62,031 nt of DNA. Origin: JBGCED01 sp045106055. GTDB lineage: Bacteria > Pseudomonadota > Alphaproteobacteria > CBDDJK01. The notes beneath the pieces were generated by a model. That model ran no database searches. It worked only from the letters and a program-made list of their open reading frames with translations, and was not told the origin of the DNA. Positions 25,256 through 34,391 of this stretch are shown here, piece by piece; the stretch's first letter is position 1; every line of letters starts with the position of its first letter. The translations under genes were made by a program, and so were the position numbers. The stretch spans positions 1 to 62,031 of the forward strand of contig JBGCED010000007.1 in the NCBI GenBank assembly GCA_045106055.1, in the 5' to 3' direction.

Positions 25256-26182
25256 GTGGGCGATACAGGCTATTCAAGCAATCATAATCAAAAAAGGCGC
25301 GTTTCGCGCAACAGCCGTTCTGATGGCGCGCGTTCAGGCAGTAATGGGGGATCACGCGGCCGCAATCATGGGGGCGGTCATGGTGGGGGCGGTCATGGTG
25401 GCGGCCGGGCCAATCATTCTGCGGGCGCAAGATCGAATAATGGCAATTTTGATTCGATTGGACCAAGCGTTCGCATTAAGGGATCTGCGCGTCAAGTTTT
25501 TGAAAAATATCAGCAAATGGCGCGCGAAATTCGCGGCAGTGATGAACGGGTGCTGATGGAAAATTATTATCAACATGCCGATCATTATTTCAGAATTTGG
25601 CTGGCGGATAATGAACGCGAGCAAGCACAAGCAGGAAATGCAGCGGATGCAAACGCCACCGATAAAGGCAATGATGATGCACAAAGCTTAAAAGAAGCAG
25701 CTGGCAAGGATCAAAAAAGAACGGGCAGAACATCCCCCCGCCAACCCAAGCAAACTAATCCCAAAGAAACCAATCCCAAAGAAACACGGGCAAGCGAGCA
25801 TAATACAGAAGAAAATGGCGCAGCAGTGCCAAGCAAAGTTGAAGCTGGGTTTCATCCAGAAATCGGACTTCCTTTACATTATACGGATGCTGGTATTGAC
25901 GGAAAAGCCGCAGAAAATATTGCGGGGGAGGGCGCGGGGCAAGATCAACCGGCGGTTAAACGCGCAACCCGCCGCTATGCTGCGCCCAAAACAAAGAAAG
26001 CAACAACAGAGTCAGCGACTGAAAATGATGGTGCAAATGCTGGTGAAACTGGCGGTGATGATGCGATTAAAAACACACTTGCATCAGATTCAAGCGAATC
26101 AGAACCAAAGCGCAAAATCAGCAGAGCAAAGCCAAAATCAAAAACAGCCCCAGCCGTTGAAGATGGCAATTTAACGCTTTAG
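25256..26182 (+). CDS. DUF4167 domain protein
   Basis: The protein of 308 residues starts with GTG at 25256 behind the ribosome binding site AGAGGG. An N-terminal Arg/Gly/His-rich segment (about residues 10-62) precedes the DUF4167 domain: GPSVRIKGSARQVFEKYQQM and ENYYQHADHYFRIW (about 72-120). A long disordered tail rich in Thr, Lys, Glu and Asn follows. This domain is typical of alphaproteobacteria; an RNA-related role is suspected from the basic N-terminus, but I know of no established function. Exonuclease III follows after 43 bp. Confidence 0.88.
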   Translation: MGDTGYSSNHNQKRRVSRNSRSDGARSGSNGGSRGRNHGGGHGGGGHGGGRANHSAGARSNNGNFDSIGPSVRIKGSARQVFEKYQQMAREIRGSDERVLMENYYQHADHYFRIWLADNEREQAQAGNAADANATDKGNDDAQSLKEAAGKDQKRTGRTSPRQPKQTNPKETNPKETRASEHNTEENGAAVPSKVEAGFHPEIGLPLHYTDAGIDGKAAENIAGEGAGQDQPAVKRATRRYAAPKTKKATTESATENDGANAGETGGDDAIKNTLASDSSESEPKRKISRAKPKSKTAPAVEDGNLTL

Positions 26183-26225
26183 ACCTTATTCCATTCAAAT
26201 CAGAACGAAACAGGCTGGGAATGAT

Positions 26226-27017
26226 ATGGTAAAAATCGCGACCTATAATGCAAATTCATTAAGAATCAGGCTGGATCATTTCATTCCATGGCTTGGCGAA
26301 TTTGAACCTGATATTGTTTTAATTCAAGAAACAAAAGTGACGGATGATTTATTTCCTGTGGATGCGTTTAAGCAAGCGGGGTATCATGCTGAATTTTATG
26401 GTCAAAAATCCTATAATGGGGTGGCGATTCTTTCCAAGCATAAAATGGAAGATGTGATCAAGGGCTTGCCAAATTTTAGCGAAGATGAAAATGCGCGGGT
26501 CATTGCCGCAAGCATCAATGGGGTGCGTTATTTCTCGCTTTACTGCCCAAATGGCAACCCCATTGGCGCGCCTGATGATTATAGCGAAAAATTCACCTAT
26601 AAGCTTGATTTTATGGCGCGGCTTTATCAATTTGTAAAAGATGTGCTGATCCCAAGTGAGCAGCCTTTTTTATTGGGCGGTGATTTTAACATTTGCCCGC
26701 TGGATATTGATTGCTATGATCCTGCTGGCTTTAAAAATGATGCTTTATGCCAGCCCCAATCGCGCCATTTCCATCAAAGCTTAATCCATTTGGGGCTTGC
26801 TGATGCGTGGCGCACCTTAAATCCCGCGCCTGCGGTTGGCTATAGCTATTGGGATTATCAAGGCGGGCGTTTTTTCAAAGATGATGGGCTGCGGATTGAT
26901 CATTTTTTGCTAAGCCCCGCGCTTAATGACCGTCTGCTTGATGCGGGCGTCGCAGTTACCTTGCGCCAGCAAGAACGCCCATCCGATCACACCCCCGTCT
27001 GGATCACCCTTAAATAG
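26226..27017 (+). CDS. xthA: Exodeoxyribonuclease III
   Basis: This 263-residue protein is an EEP-fold AP endonuclease/3'-5' exonuclease of base-excision repair. Catalytic blocks are visible: TYNANSLRIRL at the start, IVLIQETKV with the metal-binding Glu, GGDFNICPLDIDCYD, LRIDHFLLSP and RPSDHTPVWI near the end. The length is normal for the family. It ends 24 bp before the convergent RraA-like gene. Confidence 0.95.
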   Translation: MVKIATYNANSLRIRLDHFIPWLGEFEPDIVLIQETKVTDDLFPVDAFKQAGYHAEFYGQKSYNGVAILSKHKMEDVIKGLPNFSEDENARVIAASINGVRYFSLYCPNGNPIGAPDDYSEKFTYKLDFMARLYQFVKDVLIPSEQPFLLGGDFNICPLDIDCYDPAGFKNDALCQPQSRHFHQSLIHLGLADAWRTLNPAPAVGYSYWDYQGGRFFKDDGLRIDHFLLSPALNDRLLDAGVAVTLRQQERPSDHTPVWITLK

Positions 27018-27041
27018 CCAATCTTGCGCTGATATTTAATC

Positions 27042-27737
27042 CTAAATGCGGGCTTTTTCAAATTCCGCCCATGCTGCTTCAAATGCGTTAAAATCAAAAT
27101 TTGAATTGCGGGCGGGATCAAGAATTAATTTTTCAGTATCTTGCATTTTTTTAATTGCAGCCTCCAGCTGATCGACAATATCGGGGGGGATCACAACCGC
27201 GCCATGACGATCGGCGTGAATTAAATCGCCTTGCTTAATGGTTAAGCCCATCACGGTTACAGGCTGATTGATGGTTTTAACATGGACAAAGCCATGGCTT
27301 GGGCCAATGCTGCCCGCGATGACAGGAAAATCTGGGGCCATATCGCCCAAATCGCGCATCACGCCATTGGTTAACGCGCCCGCCATCCCAAAGCCTTTAT
27401 GGATATTTGTATTTACTTCCCCCCAATAAGCGCCGATTGCATTTGGATAATCCATATCTTGAATCACTGCAACCGAAGGCTTTGCGCCCTCTGCCATTGC
27501 TTTATAATATGCCATGCGGCGGGCGCGGATGGTTGCCGCATCTTCGCTTGGGGGACTAAGCGCAGCAATTTGCGCGGTGACCGCATAACCAACCATCACG
27601 CCTGTTGGGTCGGATGCAAGCATGGTGCCGCGCGTAAAATCATTAAAGCCGCGCTTTCCTTGCGCAACCTCAATCGCATTACACACGGTTGGCGTATCCA
27701 CGCTTTGTAATAGGGCTAATAATGTGTCTTTCATCAT
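27042..27737 (-). CDS. RraA-like aldolase/decarboxylase
   Basis: This 231-residue protein belongs to the RraA/HMG-aldolase family, whose enzymatic members cleave 4-hydroxy-4-methyl-2-oxoglutarate or related oxo acids and decarboxylate oxaloacetate with a divalent metal. The Arg-Asp pair of the active site is present in TNGVMRDLGDM, with GDLIHADRHGAVVIP downstream; in many relatives the latter reads ADxDG. The start overlaps the hydrolase stop by four bases (ATGA). As last gene of the catabolic operon it may perform a retro-aldol step that yields pyruvate or a similar acid; this is inference. Confidence 0.85.
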   Translation of the reverse strand: MMKDTLLALLQSVDTPTVCNAIEVAQGKRGFNDFTRGTMLASDPTGVMVGYAVTAQIAALSPPSEDAATIRARRMAYYKAMAEGAKPSVAVIQDMDYPNAIGAYWGEVNTNIHKGFGMAGALTNGVMRDLGDMAPDFPVIAGSIGPSHGFVHVKTINQPVTVMGLTIKQGDLIHADRHGAVVIPPDIVDQLEAAIKKMQDTEKLILDPARNSNFDFNAFEAAWAEFEKARI

Positions 27738-28423
27738 GCCTCCAGCCAGTTAATAAGGGCTTTATTGGTTGCTTGCGCTTGTTCAAGTGTGGGCATATGC
27801 CCTGCATTTTCAATGATTTCCAAATGTGAATTTTCAAGCAAATCATGCATTAATTCATGGTAAGCAATGGGACAAAGCATATCATGTCGCCCGCAAAGCA
27901 CAAGCGCGGGTTTTTTAAAAGCGCGCAATGTGTCTTGCTGATCCAAGCGATCACGCAAAGCAACCGATTGCCGTAAAAATACGCCCGCACCCAGTCCTAA
28001 GCCCATATCCATACATAAATCAAGAATATTCTGTTTTTGGGGGCTTTCAACCAGATAATTTGGCTTTAATTCATCGCGCAAAATATCCCGTAATTTGCCA
28101 TTTTTAACCGCTTCCATTTGCGCAAATCGCCGCGCGGATATTTCGGCGCGCTCTGCTTGCGGATTCGTATCCATCAGCGCAATCCGCGCAATCCGATCAG
28201 GCGCAAGCCGCATCATTTCCATTGCCACAATCCCGCCCATGGATAATCCTGCAAGCGCAAAGATGGGCGGCGCGTCCGCCAAAATGCTGTGGGCGATTGC
28301 GGTCATATTATCATATGCGCCAATATCGCGCACTTGAATTTCATGGGATGTAATCGCAGCGATTTGCGGCGCAAATAACCGCGCATCACACATCATACCA
28401 GGCAAAAAAATCAGCGGGATCAT
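27734..28423 (-). CDS. Alpha/beta hydrolase
   Basis: This 229-residue alpha/beta-fold hydrolase has the nucleophile elbow GLSMGG (Ser61), the acid in CGRHDMLCP and the His in NAGHMPT. Its opening PLIFLPGMMCDARLF is common among small hydrolases next to catabolic enzymes (ester or lactone hydrolases). It overlaps both neighbours by four bases, so translation is coupled to the MetE-like and RraA-like genes. The substrate is unknown, but a pathway ester or lactone is a natural guess. Confidence 0.85.
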   Translation of the reverse strand: MIPLIFLPGMMCDARLFAPQIAAITSHEIQVRDIGAYDNMTAIAHSILADAPPIFALAGLSMGGIVAMEMMRLAPDRIARIALMDTNPQAERAEISARRFAQMEAVKNGKLRDILRDELKPNYLVESPQKQNILDLCMDMGLGLGAGVFLRQSVALRDRLDQQDTLRAFKKPALVLCGRHDMLCPIAYHELMHDLLENSHLEIIENAGHMPTLEQAQATNKALINWLEA

Positions 28424-29544
28424 TGAACCAAGCTTGCACCTTCTGCCAGGGATTTTAACTTGGCATAGGCAATATCAGGATCAACCGCGCCAAAGCCCGC
28501 AAAAGTGCCAAAGCCGCAATCTGACCCTGCAATCACGCGATCCTTGCCCACAATATCCACAAAACGCTGTATGCGCTGTGCAACAAGCTTTGGATGTTCC
28601 ACAAAATTGGTGGTCGTATCCACAACCCCAGGGATTAAAATCTTATGATCTGGAATATCGGCTGCCCGTTCTTGAAAAACCTCCCATTCATGCCCATGGC
28701 GCGGATTGGAAGTTTCAAATAATATCTTGGCTGGCTTTACCGACATTAACACATCAAACATTTTTGCCATTGGAATATCGCAGACATGGGGACCTTCATA
28801 ATTGCCCCAGCAAATATGCAAGCGCACCTTATCGGCAGGAATATCGCGCAGCGCATGATTTAGGGCTTCAACATGGCTTTGCGCAATCTTTAAAAATTCA
28901 TCATCCTGCAATTCATTAAACAGCATATGCCGACTTAGGGCAAGATCGGGGCAATCCAGCTGCAAATCAAGCCCTGCAGCGATAATGGTTTCATATTCTG
29001 CTTTCATCGCATCGGCAAGCGCCGCCAAATAGGCTTCACGCGATGAATAATATGAATTTTGTAAGAATAATGAAATCACGCCAGGCGATGCCGCATTCAT
29101 AAAGCCTTTATTTACCTTATGTTCTGCCATGGCCGCTTTAAGATTGGCAATGTCTTTTTCAAGCTCGCCTTGTCCTTTTGATGTAACTTCCCCCACGCAC
29201 ATGGGACGCGCATATTGCGGGGTGCCGCCATCATTTGCCAGCCGCTTTAAAAAGCTTGGAAATAATTTAAGATCGGCGGGGGGATTGCGCGGACTATCGC
29301 CGTCAAAGCCTGTATAGCGATCCTTGACATAGGTTGCATAGCTGATCTTGGAAGTTTCCCCATCGGATACAATATCAACCCCCGCTTCCACCTGTTGGCG
29401 CACGGTTTCCAGTACGGCGCGGGTCATGGATTGATCAAATTCTGCTTGCTCATAGGGTTTATGATGTTCGCGCGCAAAGATAAAATCAACGGTTTCTTGG
29501 GTGCGCGGCAATGATCCGACATGGGTGGTTTTAATGTGTTTCAT
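28420..29544 (-). CDS. MetE-like (cobalamin-independent methionine synthase II family) zinc enzyme
   Basis: The 374-residue protein is a single-barrel member of the UROD/MetE superfamily, the group that includes the C-terminal half of MetE and epoxyalkane:CoM transferase. It starts THVGSLPRT, as family members do, and has DIVSDGET (61-63) and a zinc site with H243-x-C245 (LHICWGNYEG) and C343 (AGSDCGFGT). It lacks the N-terminal MetE half and is too short for a complete methionine synthase. Such proteins are often misnamed methionine synthase; transfer of an alkyl group to or from a thiol, or C-S bond breaking, is a possible role here. Gap to the cupin gene 17 bp. Confidence 0.85.
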   Translation of the reverse strand: MKHIKTTHVGSLPRTQETVDFIFAREHHKPYEQAEFDQSMTRAVLETVRQQVEAGVDIVSDGETSKISYATYVKDRYTGFDGDSPRNPPADLKLFPSFLKRLANDGGTPQYARPMCVGEVTSKGQGELEKDIANLKAAMAEHKVNKGFMNAASPGVISLFLQNSYYSSREAYLAALADAMKAEYETIIAAGLDLQLDCPDLALSRHMLFNELQDDEFLKIAQSHVEALNHALRDIPADKVRLHICWGNYEGPHVCDIPMAKMFDVLMSVKPAKILFETSNPRHGHEWEVFQERAADIPDHKILIPGVVDTTTNFVEHPKLVAQRIQRFVDIVGKDRVIAGSDCGFGTFAGFGAVDPDIAYAKLKSLAEGASLVQ

Positions 29545-29561
29545 AATGATTCCTTATATGA

Positions 29562-30527
29562 TTATTTGCTGGTTAATCCTGCTTGATCTTTGGTGCGGGT
29601 AATGCGGTAAAGGGCTGCCTGTCCCATCATTGAGGGGGAAAGCTGATAAGGGATATTTTCAGGCATGCTCATCGTATCGCCTTTGGCTAGGGTTATATGA
29701 TTATCTTGCCCCCATTTAACCAGCCAATGCCCCTTTACGGGCATTAACACGCAGGGTTCTGGATGCTGGCTTGACGCATTGCCAGATGATGCGCGGGTGA
29801 TAAAGTCAATTTCAAAGCCTGGGCGATCTTTTAATAGACCCTTTGCGCCAATCACTTTGACGGGCTGGTGATCGGCAAGCGCAACCATATCCCAATAGCG
29901 CGCAACATGGTTTGGAATGACTTCAGCCGTTGTTGGCTCGCCTCGCTTTGCCAATTCTGTTTCCGTCATCACTGGCATGGGGCTTATGCCATCTGGCAAG
30001 GATTCCCCCTTATTTATATCATAAAGCCTGCCCGTTTCCGCAAGGATCAAGCCATGCTGTTTGGCTTCTTCAATTACTTGCGGCGCCCACATGACACCGC
30101 CCCCTGCATCATCGCCGCCCAGCACCGCCATAATCATGCCATAATCCGATCCGATATTTTCAAATCCGCGAAAAATGCCTGTGGGAATGTTAAAAATATC
30201 GCCCGCTTCCAGCACCACTTCGCCCGCATTCCCCCAGCGTCCCCAAAAGAACCGCCAGCGACCCTTTAGCACAAAAAACACTTCGGCGGTGCGGTGATCA
30301 TGCAGCGAATTGCGACATCTTGGCGGCTGACCCGCTGCACCAATGTTAAAGCCATGCGGGATATTGATATGGACATGCTGATCAGGGCTTTCAGATACGC
30401 CGCCACCAATGATCGTAAAATTTTCTTTTTGATCCGATCCTGGTGTATGCGTATCAATAAAGGCGGTCTTGCACGGTTTTAACGCACCATAACGAACGAT
30501 CCGCTGTTCCATATCCTGCAACATCAT
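29562..30527 (-). CDS. Bicupin protein
   Basis: This protein carries two cupin barrels. The first metal-site motif is in RNSLHDHRTAEVFFVLKGRW (about residues 70-100), followed by GDIFNIPTGIFRGFEN; the second is weaker, at SSQHPEPCVLMPVKGHW with GDTMSMPENIPYQL. I start at 30527, where its ATG overlaps the stop of the NTF2-like gene by one base (TAATG). A longer frame reaches 30563 but would overlap that gene by 37 bp. A dioxygenase or isomerase in the pathway is possible; only the first barrel seems to keep the His cluster. Confidence 0.85.
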   Translation of the reverse strand: MMLQDMEQRIVRYGALKPCKTAFIDTHTPGSDQKENFTIIGGGVSESPDQHVHINIPHGFNIGAAGQPPRCRNSLHDHRTAEVFFVLKGRWRFFWGRWGNAGEVVLEAGDIFNIPTGIFRGFENIGSDYGMIMAVLGGDDAGGGVMWAPQVIEEAKQHGLILAETGRLYDINKGESLPDGISPMPVMTETELAKRGEPTTAEVIPNHVARYWDMVALADHQPVKVIGAKGLLKDRPGFEIDFITRASSGNASSQHPEPCVLMPVKGHWLVKWGQDNHITLAKGDTMSMPENIPYQLSPSMMGQAALYRITRTKDQAGLTSK

Positions 30528-31528
30528 TAAATATCCCCGCTTTGCATTAGGATTTGCTTCCAAATCGCAACCTCGTCATAAAGTGCGGTTTCGCGGCGGA
30601 TTGTCGCCTCCCCGCTTTCGCCATTGGTTATAAATGGACCATATTCTGCATGGCACATCCCCATAATATGCACTTTTGCGCCTGTGGGTCTGCCAAATGC
30701 CCCAAGCCCATCATGCACACCGTCAAGCGACCATCTTATCGCCGCGCGGGGGGGAAGCATATCGCCCTCCATGCCAATTTGATGGTGAATTTTAAACATT
30801 GCATTTGGAAAGGATGATCGCAAGCCCAGCCAAAAATCTTCGACTGATTCCCATGATAATCCCGCAACCCCGCCAGCATAATGGGCTATCACCGCGCGAT
30901 CATAATCATGCTTGATGCACTCAAATTCCTTATTCATCATTTTTTGTAAAGTCGCAGCATATTTCACGCCCCATATATGATCATTGCCGCTTCCGTGATA
31001 GCCCCCATCCACATCTTGATCGGGGGTAAAGGGTTTTGATGCGGTTTCAACCCCGCCTTCAGATCGGATTAATTCGCGCGCAAATTCACGCGGATGCCCG
31101 CCAAGCTGGCGCACGATTGCGCCATAATCCCGCACCAGCCATTCATCAAAGATCACATCATCCTTGGCAGCGCAATCGGCAATTACCCTTGCGGTGAATT
31201 TTTTGCCTGTGGCTTTACCAAATAGCCCATCATGGGTATGGGTTGCGGTTGTGATCAAACGATGAGACGATAAAAACCCCGTATCCGCATCGCCTGACCA
31301 GATCACATCTTCGCCAAAAAGCTGGCGATCGCGAAATTCATAAATTGTTCCCATGGTGGATGCAATCACGGCTTGATTGCCGCGCTGAATGCCCATTGGT
31401 GATCTTACGGGAATATTGGGGGCATAATAATGATTTAGCGTTCCCACCCCGCGATCTTCCCAAATTTCCTTGGTAATGCCGATAATGTAATCTGGAAAAT
31501 CCTTCCAGCGATTTGAAAAGCCTTTCAT
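30527..31528 (-). CDS. Tandem NTF2-like (SnoaL-type) protein, paralogue 1
   Basis: The 333-residue protein consists of two NTF2-like/SnoaL-type halves (about 1-150 and 190-330) joined by the linker YGAIVRQLGGHPREF. Its middle pattern matches the same place in the proteins at 33330 and 40318, although overall it is the most diverged of the three. NTF2-like folds serve as small-molecule isomerases, cyclases, dehydratases or binding proteins. The AAGGAG ribosome binding site lies inside the end of the LacI gene. It is the sixth gene of the operon. Reaction unknown. Confidence 0.75.
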   Translation of the reverse strand: MKGFSNRWKDFPDYIIGITKEIWEDRGVGTLNHYYAPNIPVRSPMGIQRGNQAVIASTMGTIYEFRDRQLFGEDVIWSGDADTGFLSSHRLITTATHTHDGLFGKATGKKFTARVIADCAAKDDVIFDEWLVRDYGAIVRQLGGHPREFARELIRSEGGVETASKPFTPDQDVDGGYHGSGNDHIWGVKYAATLQKMMNKEFECIKHDYDRAVIAHYAGGVAGLSWESVEDFWLGLRSSFPNAMFKIHHQIGMEGDMLPPRAAIRWSLDGVHDGLGAFGRPTGAKVHIMGMCHAEYGPFITNGESGEATIRRETALYDEVAIWKQILMQSGDI

Positions 31529-31532
31529 AATT

Positions 31533-32543
31533 TTATGCTCCTTTTAAGCTGCGGGTTGAGCCGCGAATAATCAGCGGTCCATCAATTTCTATGGTTTGAA
31601 TGGGGCATTCAGGATCTTGTATATTGGCAAGCAAAGTGTCAATCGTTGCATCCACCATGCGGTTAACGGGCTGCCTTACCGTGGTTAGATCATAAGCGGC
31701 CCAGCTTGCCATTGGCACATCATCATAGCCAACCACCGATATATCTTGCGGAACGCGAACACCCAGCCCTTGGCGCAATATATCCAGCACTGCAAATGCC
31801 ATATGATCATTTGCCACAAAAATAGCATCGGGCTTGGTTTGACGCTGCATTAATATCTGCGTTGCCTCGGCTGCAATGTTGCGGTTAAACATGCCGTCAA
31901 TAATGTCAATCGGGGCTTGCCCATGTTCTTTTAAGCCATCGATAAAGCCCTGCAAGCGATCGCGGCCTGTTGATGATCCTTTCCAGCCCGCAATATGGGC
32001 AATGCGGTGATGCCCGCTTTTGACCAGAAAATTTGCAACCTTGCGTCCCCCCTCCACATTGGCGGAAGTGACCGATGAATGTCCAGACCTTGGCTGCGCG
32101 CGGTTGAACATGACAACGGGAATCCCTGATTTGGCGCAGCGCTGGGTTAAATTAGACGATATAGACACAGAAGCAGTAATGATGCCATCCACTTGATAAT
32201 CAAGCAATTCGGCAACGACATCCTCCACCCGTTCCTGTTCATTTTCTGCCATAAACACAAGAATATGATAGCCCCTTTTTTGCAGCGCATTTGAAAGCCG
32301 TTCCAGCGCAACAGGGTAAAATTGATTTTCCAAATAAGACACGACAAGCCCAATGATGCGCGTTTTGCCTGTAATCATTGCGCGCGCCAGTGAATTTGGG
32401 CGGTAACCCAGCCTGTTTGCGGCATCATGCACCTTGGCAATGGTTGCCTTGGATGCGGATGCACCAGAAAACACACGGCTGACCGCCGATTGGCTGACCC
32501 CTGCATGGCGGGCAACTTCTTGTGAGGTTACCTTGATATTCAT
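31533..32543 (-). CDS. LacI-family transcriptional regulator
   Basis: The 336-residue protein has the canonical LacI helix-turn-helix (TSQEVARHAGVSQSAVSRVF) and hinge (RPNSLARAMITGKTRIIGLV), then a periplasmic-binding-protein-like effector domain (VGYDDVPMASWAAYDLTTVRQP). It lies inside the catabolic operon, 16 bp after the SDR gene. It is the obvious candidate to bind the twin 18-bp operators at 36842 and 36973 and to respond to the imported compound or an intermediate, hence probable autoregulation. No other LacI protein was seen in the window. Confidence 0.93.
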   Translation of the reverse strand: MNIKVTSQEVARHAGVSQSAVSRVFSGASASKATIAKVHDAANRLGYRPNSLARAMITGKTRIIGLVVSYLENQFYPVALERLSNALQKRGYHILVFMAENEQERVEDVVAELLDYQVDGIITASVSISSNLTQRCAKSGIPVVMFNRAQPRSGHSSVTSANVEGGRKVANFLVKSGHHRIAHIAGWKGSSTGRDRLQGFIDGLKEHGQAPIDIIDGMFNRNIAAEATQILMQRQTKPDAIFVANDHMAFAVLDILRQGLGVRVPQDISVVGYDDVPMASWAAYDLTTVRQPVNRMVDATIDTLLANIQDPECPIQTIEIDGPLIIRGSTRSLKGA

Positions 32544-32559
32544 CTAGCCCGCGCGTCCA

Positions 32560-33333
32560 TTATTCTGCCGTCCATCCGCCATCAATCATCAAGGAAGTTC
32601 CCGTCACCAACGAAGCTGCATCGCTGCTTAGATAAACCGCCGCGCCCATAATATCTTCCACCTTGCCAACCCGCCCCAATTTGATTTTATCTTCAATCCA
32701 TGCGCGCCGCTGCGGATCCGCAAAAGTGCTTGCGGTTAATTCGGTTAGAATAAAAGTGGGACAGATCGTATTGATCCGAATGCCATGCTTGCCCCATTCA
32801 ATCGCCATGGCTTTGGTAAAGCCCTCAACCGCGTGCTTGGTTGCGCAATAAACCGCGCGATCAATCCCGCCAACATGCGCCATTTGGCTTGAAATATTAA
32901 TCAGGCTGCCCGATTTTCCAGCTGCGATTAAGTTTGATGCAACCGCTTGCGTTAGAAAAAATGCCCCTTTTAGATTAAGATCGCTAACCGCGTCAAAATC
33001 AGTTTCTTGTGCATCAAGGGCTGCGCTATGGCGCGCCATCCCCGCTGAATTGATTAAAACATCAAAGGGATCTGCGGCGTTAATCGCTTGCTTTGTTGCC
33101 TGAATGTCGCTTACATCCAGCTTGATTATATCCGCCGTCATGCCCGCATGATTAATTTCAGCCGCCAAGGCTTCAAGCTTATTCACGCTGCGCGCGGCAA
33201 GCGTGACAGATGCCCCTGCTTCAGCTAAGGCAACTGCGCACGCAGCCCCAATGCCAGAGGATGCGCCTGTGACCAAAGCGCGGCGACCATCAAGGCGAAA
33301 AGAAGGGGTAACGGGCAGCGTCATGGCGTTCAT
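32560..33333 (-). CDS. Short-chain dehydrogenase/reductase
   Basis: This 257-residue classical SDR has the NAD(P) motif GASSGIG (23-29), NSAG at 95-98, and the catalytic trio Ser148/149, Tyr162 and Lys166 in AVYCATKHAVEG. An acidic residue after beta-2 is not evident (ARSVNK), so cofactor choice is open. Start and upstream stop share ATGA at 33330-33333. With the HisD-like enzyme it would supply oxidation steps in the pathway; gluconate-5-dehydrogenase-like members are the nearest match that comes to mind. Confidence 0.9.
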   Translation of the reverse strand: MNAMTLPVTPSFRLDGRRALVTGASSGIGAACAVALAEAGASVTLAARSVNKLEALAAEINHAGMTADIIKLDVSDIQATKQAINAADPFDVLINSAGMARHSAALDAQETDFDAVSDLNLKGAFFLTQAVASNLIAAGKSGSLINISSQMAHVGGIDRAVYCATKHAVEGFTKAMAIEWGKHGIRINTICPTFILTELTASTFADPQRRAWIEDKIKLGRVGKVEDIMGAAVYLSSDAASLVTGTSLMIDGGWTAE

Positions 33334-34391
33334 TCCTTTATCATTAATCCAGATGGAATGGATAGCGGATGCAGGCTGCGCATTTTGTTAAATTCATGCA
33401 AGCGCGCAAACACATCCACCCCAATTTGGGCATAAAGATCAAGCAGATCAACCAGCACCCAATTCTCGCGAATAAGCCCATCTTCAAGCCGCCAAAAATC
33501 AAGGCTGCGCAATAAAACTTCTTTGCCCGCAGGGGCAATCCCCATCCAGCCATCATGGTTTAGGGTCAGGCGCATATTGGGCCAGCCCGTCTCGCAGACA
33601 TAATCCCCCTCGCCAATCCAATTCGACATTAAATCGCCCATCGCATCCAATTTACGATCTGGCATGGCGCGCAAAAACGGAATTTGATGCCAGTTGCGAA
33701 AGCCAGATATGCCGCGACATGCGCCAATCCCCGCTGGCCCGTACCAGTTAAAATGCGGATGCCAAAATTTCTCAAGCTCCATAATGGCAGGATCAGGATT
33801 ATTGGGATAACGACATAAGGCGGTTAGCATATCAATCACATGGTTCATAGCATGATTGCCATTATCTGAAACGCCCCCATCACCCACATTCAGCCCGTCT
33901 TGGCTTAGGGGCGCAGGGGTGCATAAATAAGCGCCAAGCTGCGGCGCCATTGGCCATGCTTTTGCTTGCATCATCATTTCGGGAATATCCCAAATCGCTT
34001 GCATTTGGGTCACCTTGCCCGCATCCAATTTAAAAAATTCATGGTAGCGCATATGCGCCAGCTGCCCTGTGGGGGGAATGTTTAAAAAAGGCGCAGTGAA
34101 TGTTCCCATATAATTGCCCATACAGCCAACCCAATCTTGACCTTCTTTGGTTGTTCCTGCCATCACAATCATATCACGCCGCTCAAGATCGGGCAGCGCA
34201 GATAATAAGGGGGTGATGCAATGTTCCCAATAGGAATCTGCCCCCATTAAATCCCCAAAAGGATGACATAGATGAAGCATGGCATCTGGTGCAAAAAGCG
34301 CATGCACGGAATCGCGCCACGCCGCTTTATCTGCACCGATGGCGGCGCGCCGATAAGGTTCAATTTGTGCTTTTAATGCGGATGGATTCAT
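33330..34391 (-). CDS. Tandem NTF2-like (SnoaL-type) protein, paralogue 2
   Basis: This protein of about 353 residues is homologous to the one at 40318. Both have FLNIPPT followed by an MRYxEF segment in the first half. In the second half they share WYGPAGIGACRGI or WWGPEGIGATYGI, and ENWVLVDLLDLYAQIGVDV or ENWIFIDMLHFLNQQGIDI. The start at 34391 makes an ATGA overlap with the HisD-like stop; a longer frame to 34469 is improbable. Each half looks like one SnoaL domain, so it may act as a pseudo-dimer. No signal peptide. Confidence 0.8.
   Translation of the reverse strand: MNPSALKAQIEPYRRAAIGADKAAWRDSVHALFAPDAMLHLCHPFGDLMGADSYWEHCITPLLSALPDLERRDMIVMAGTTKEGQDWVGCMGNYMGTFTAPFLNIPPTGQLAHMRYHEFFKLDAGKVTQMQAIWDIPEMMMQAKAWPMAPQLGAYLCTPAPLSQDGLNVGDGGVSDNGNHAMNHVIDMLTALCRYPNNPDPAIMELEKFWHPHFNWYGPAGIGACRGISGFRNWHQIPFLRAMPDRKLDAMGDLMSNWIGEGDYVCETGWPNMRLTLNHDGWMGIAPAGKEVLLRSLDFWRLEDGLIRENWVLVDLLDLYAQIGVDVFARLHEFNKMRSLHPLSIPSGLMIKE

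Noticed and set aside
28434..28919. Open frame of 161 codons on the plus strand inside the MetE-like gene
   Set aside because: Antisense shadow; the encoded sequence lacks family features and overlaps the zinc-site region of a well-supported gene.
28420..29544. Cobalamin-independent methionine synthase metE
   Set aside because: It has half the MetE length and lacks the N-terminal domain; no methionine genes adjoin it.
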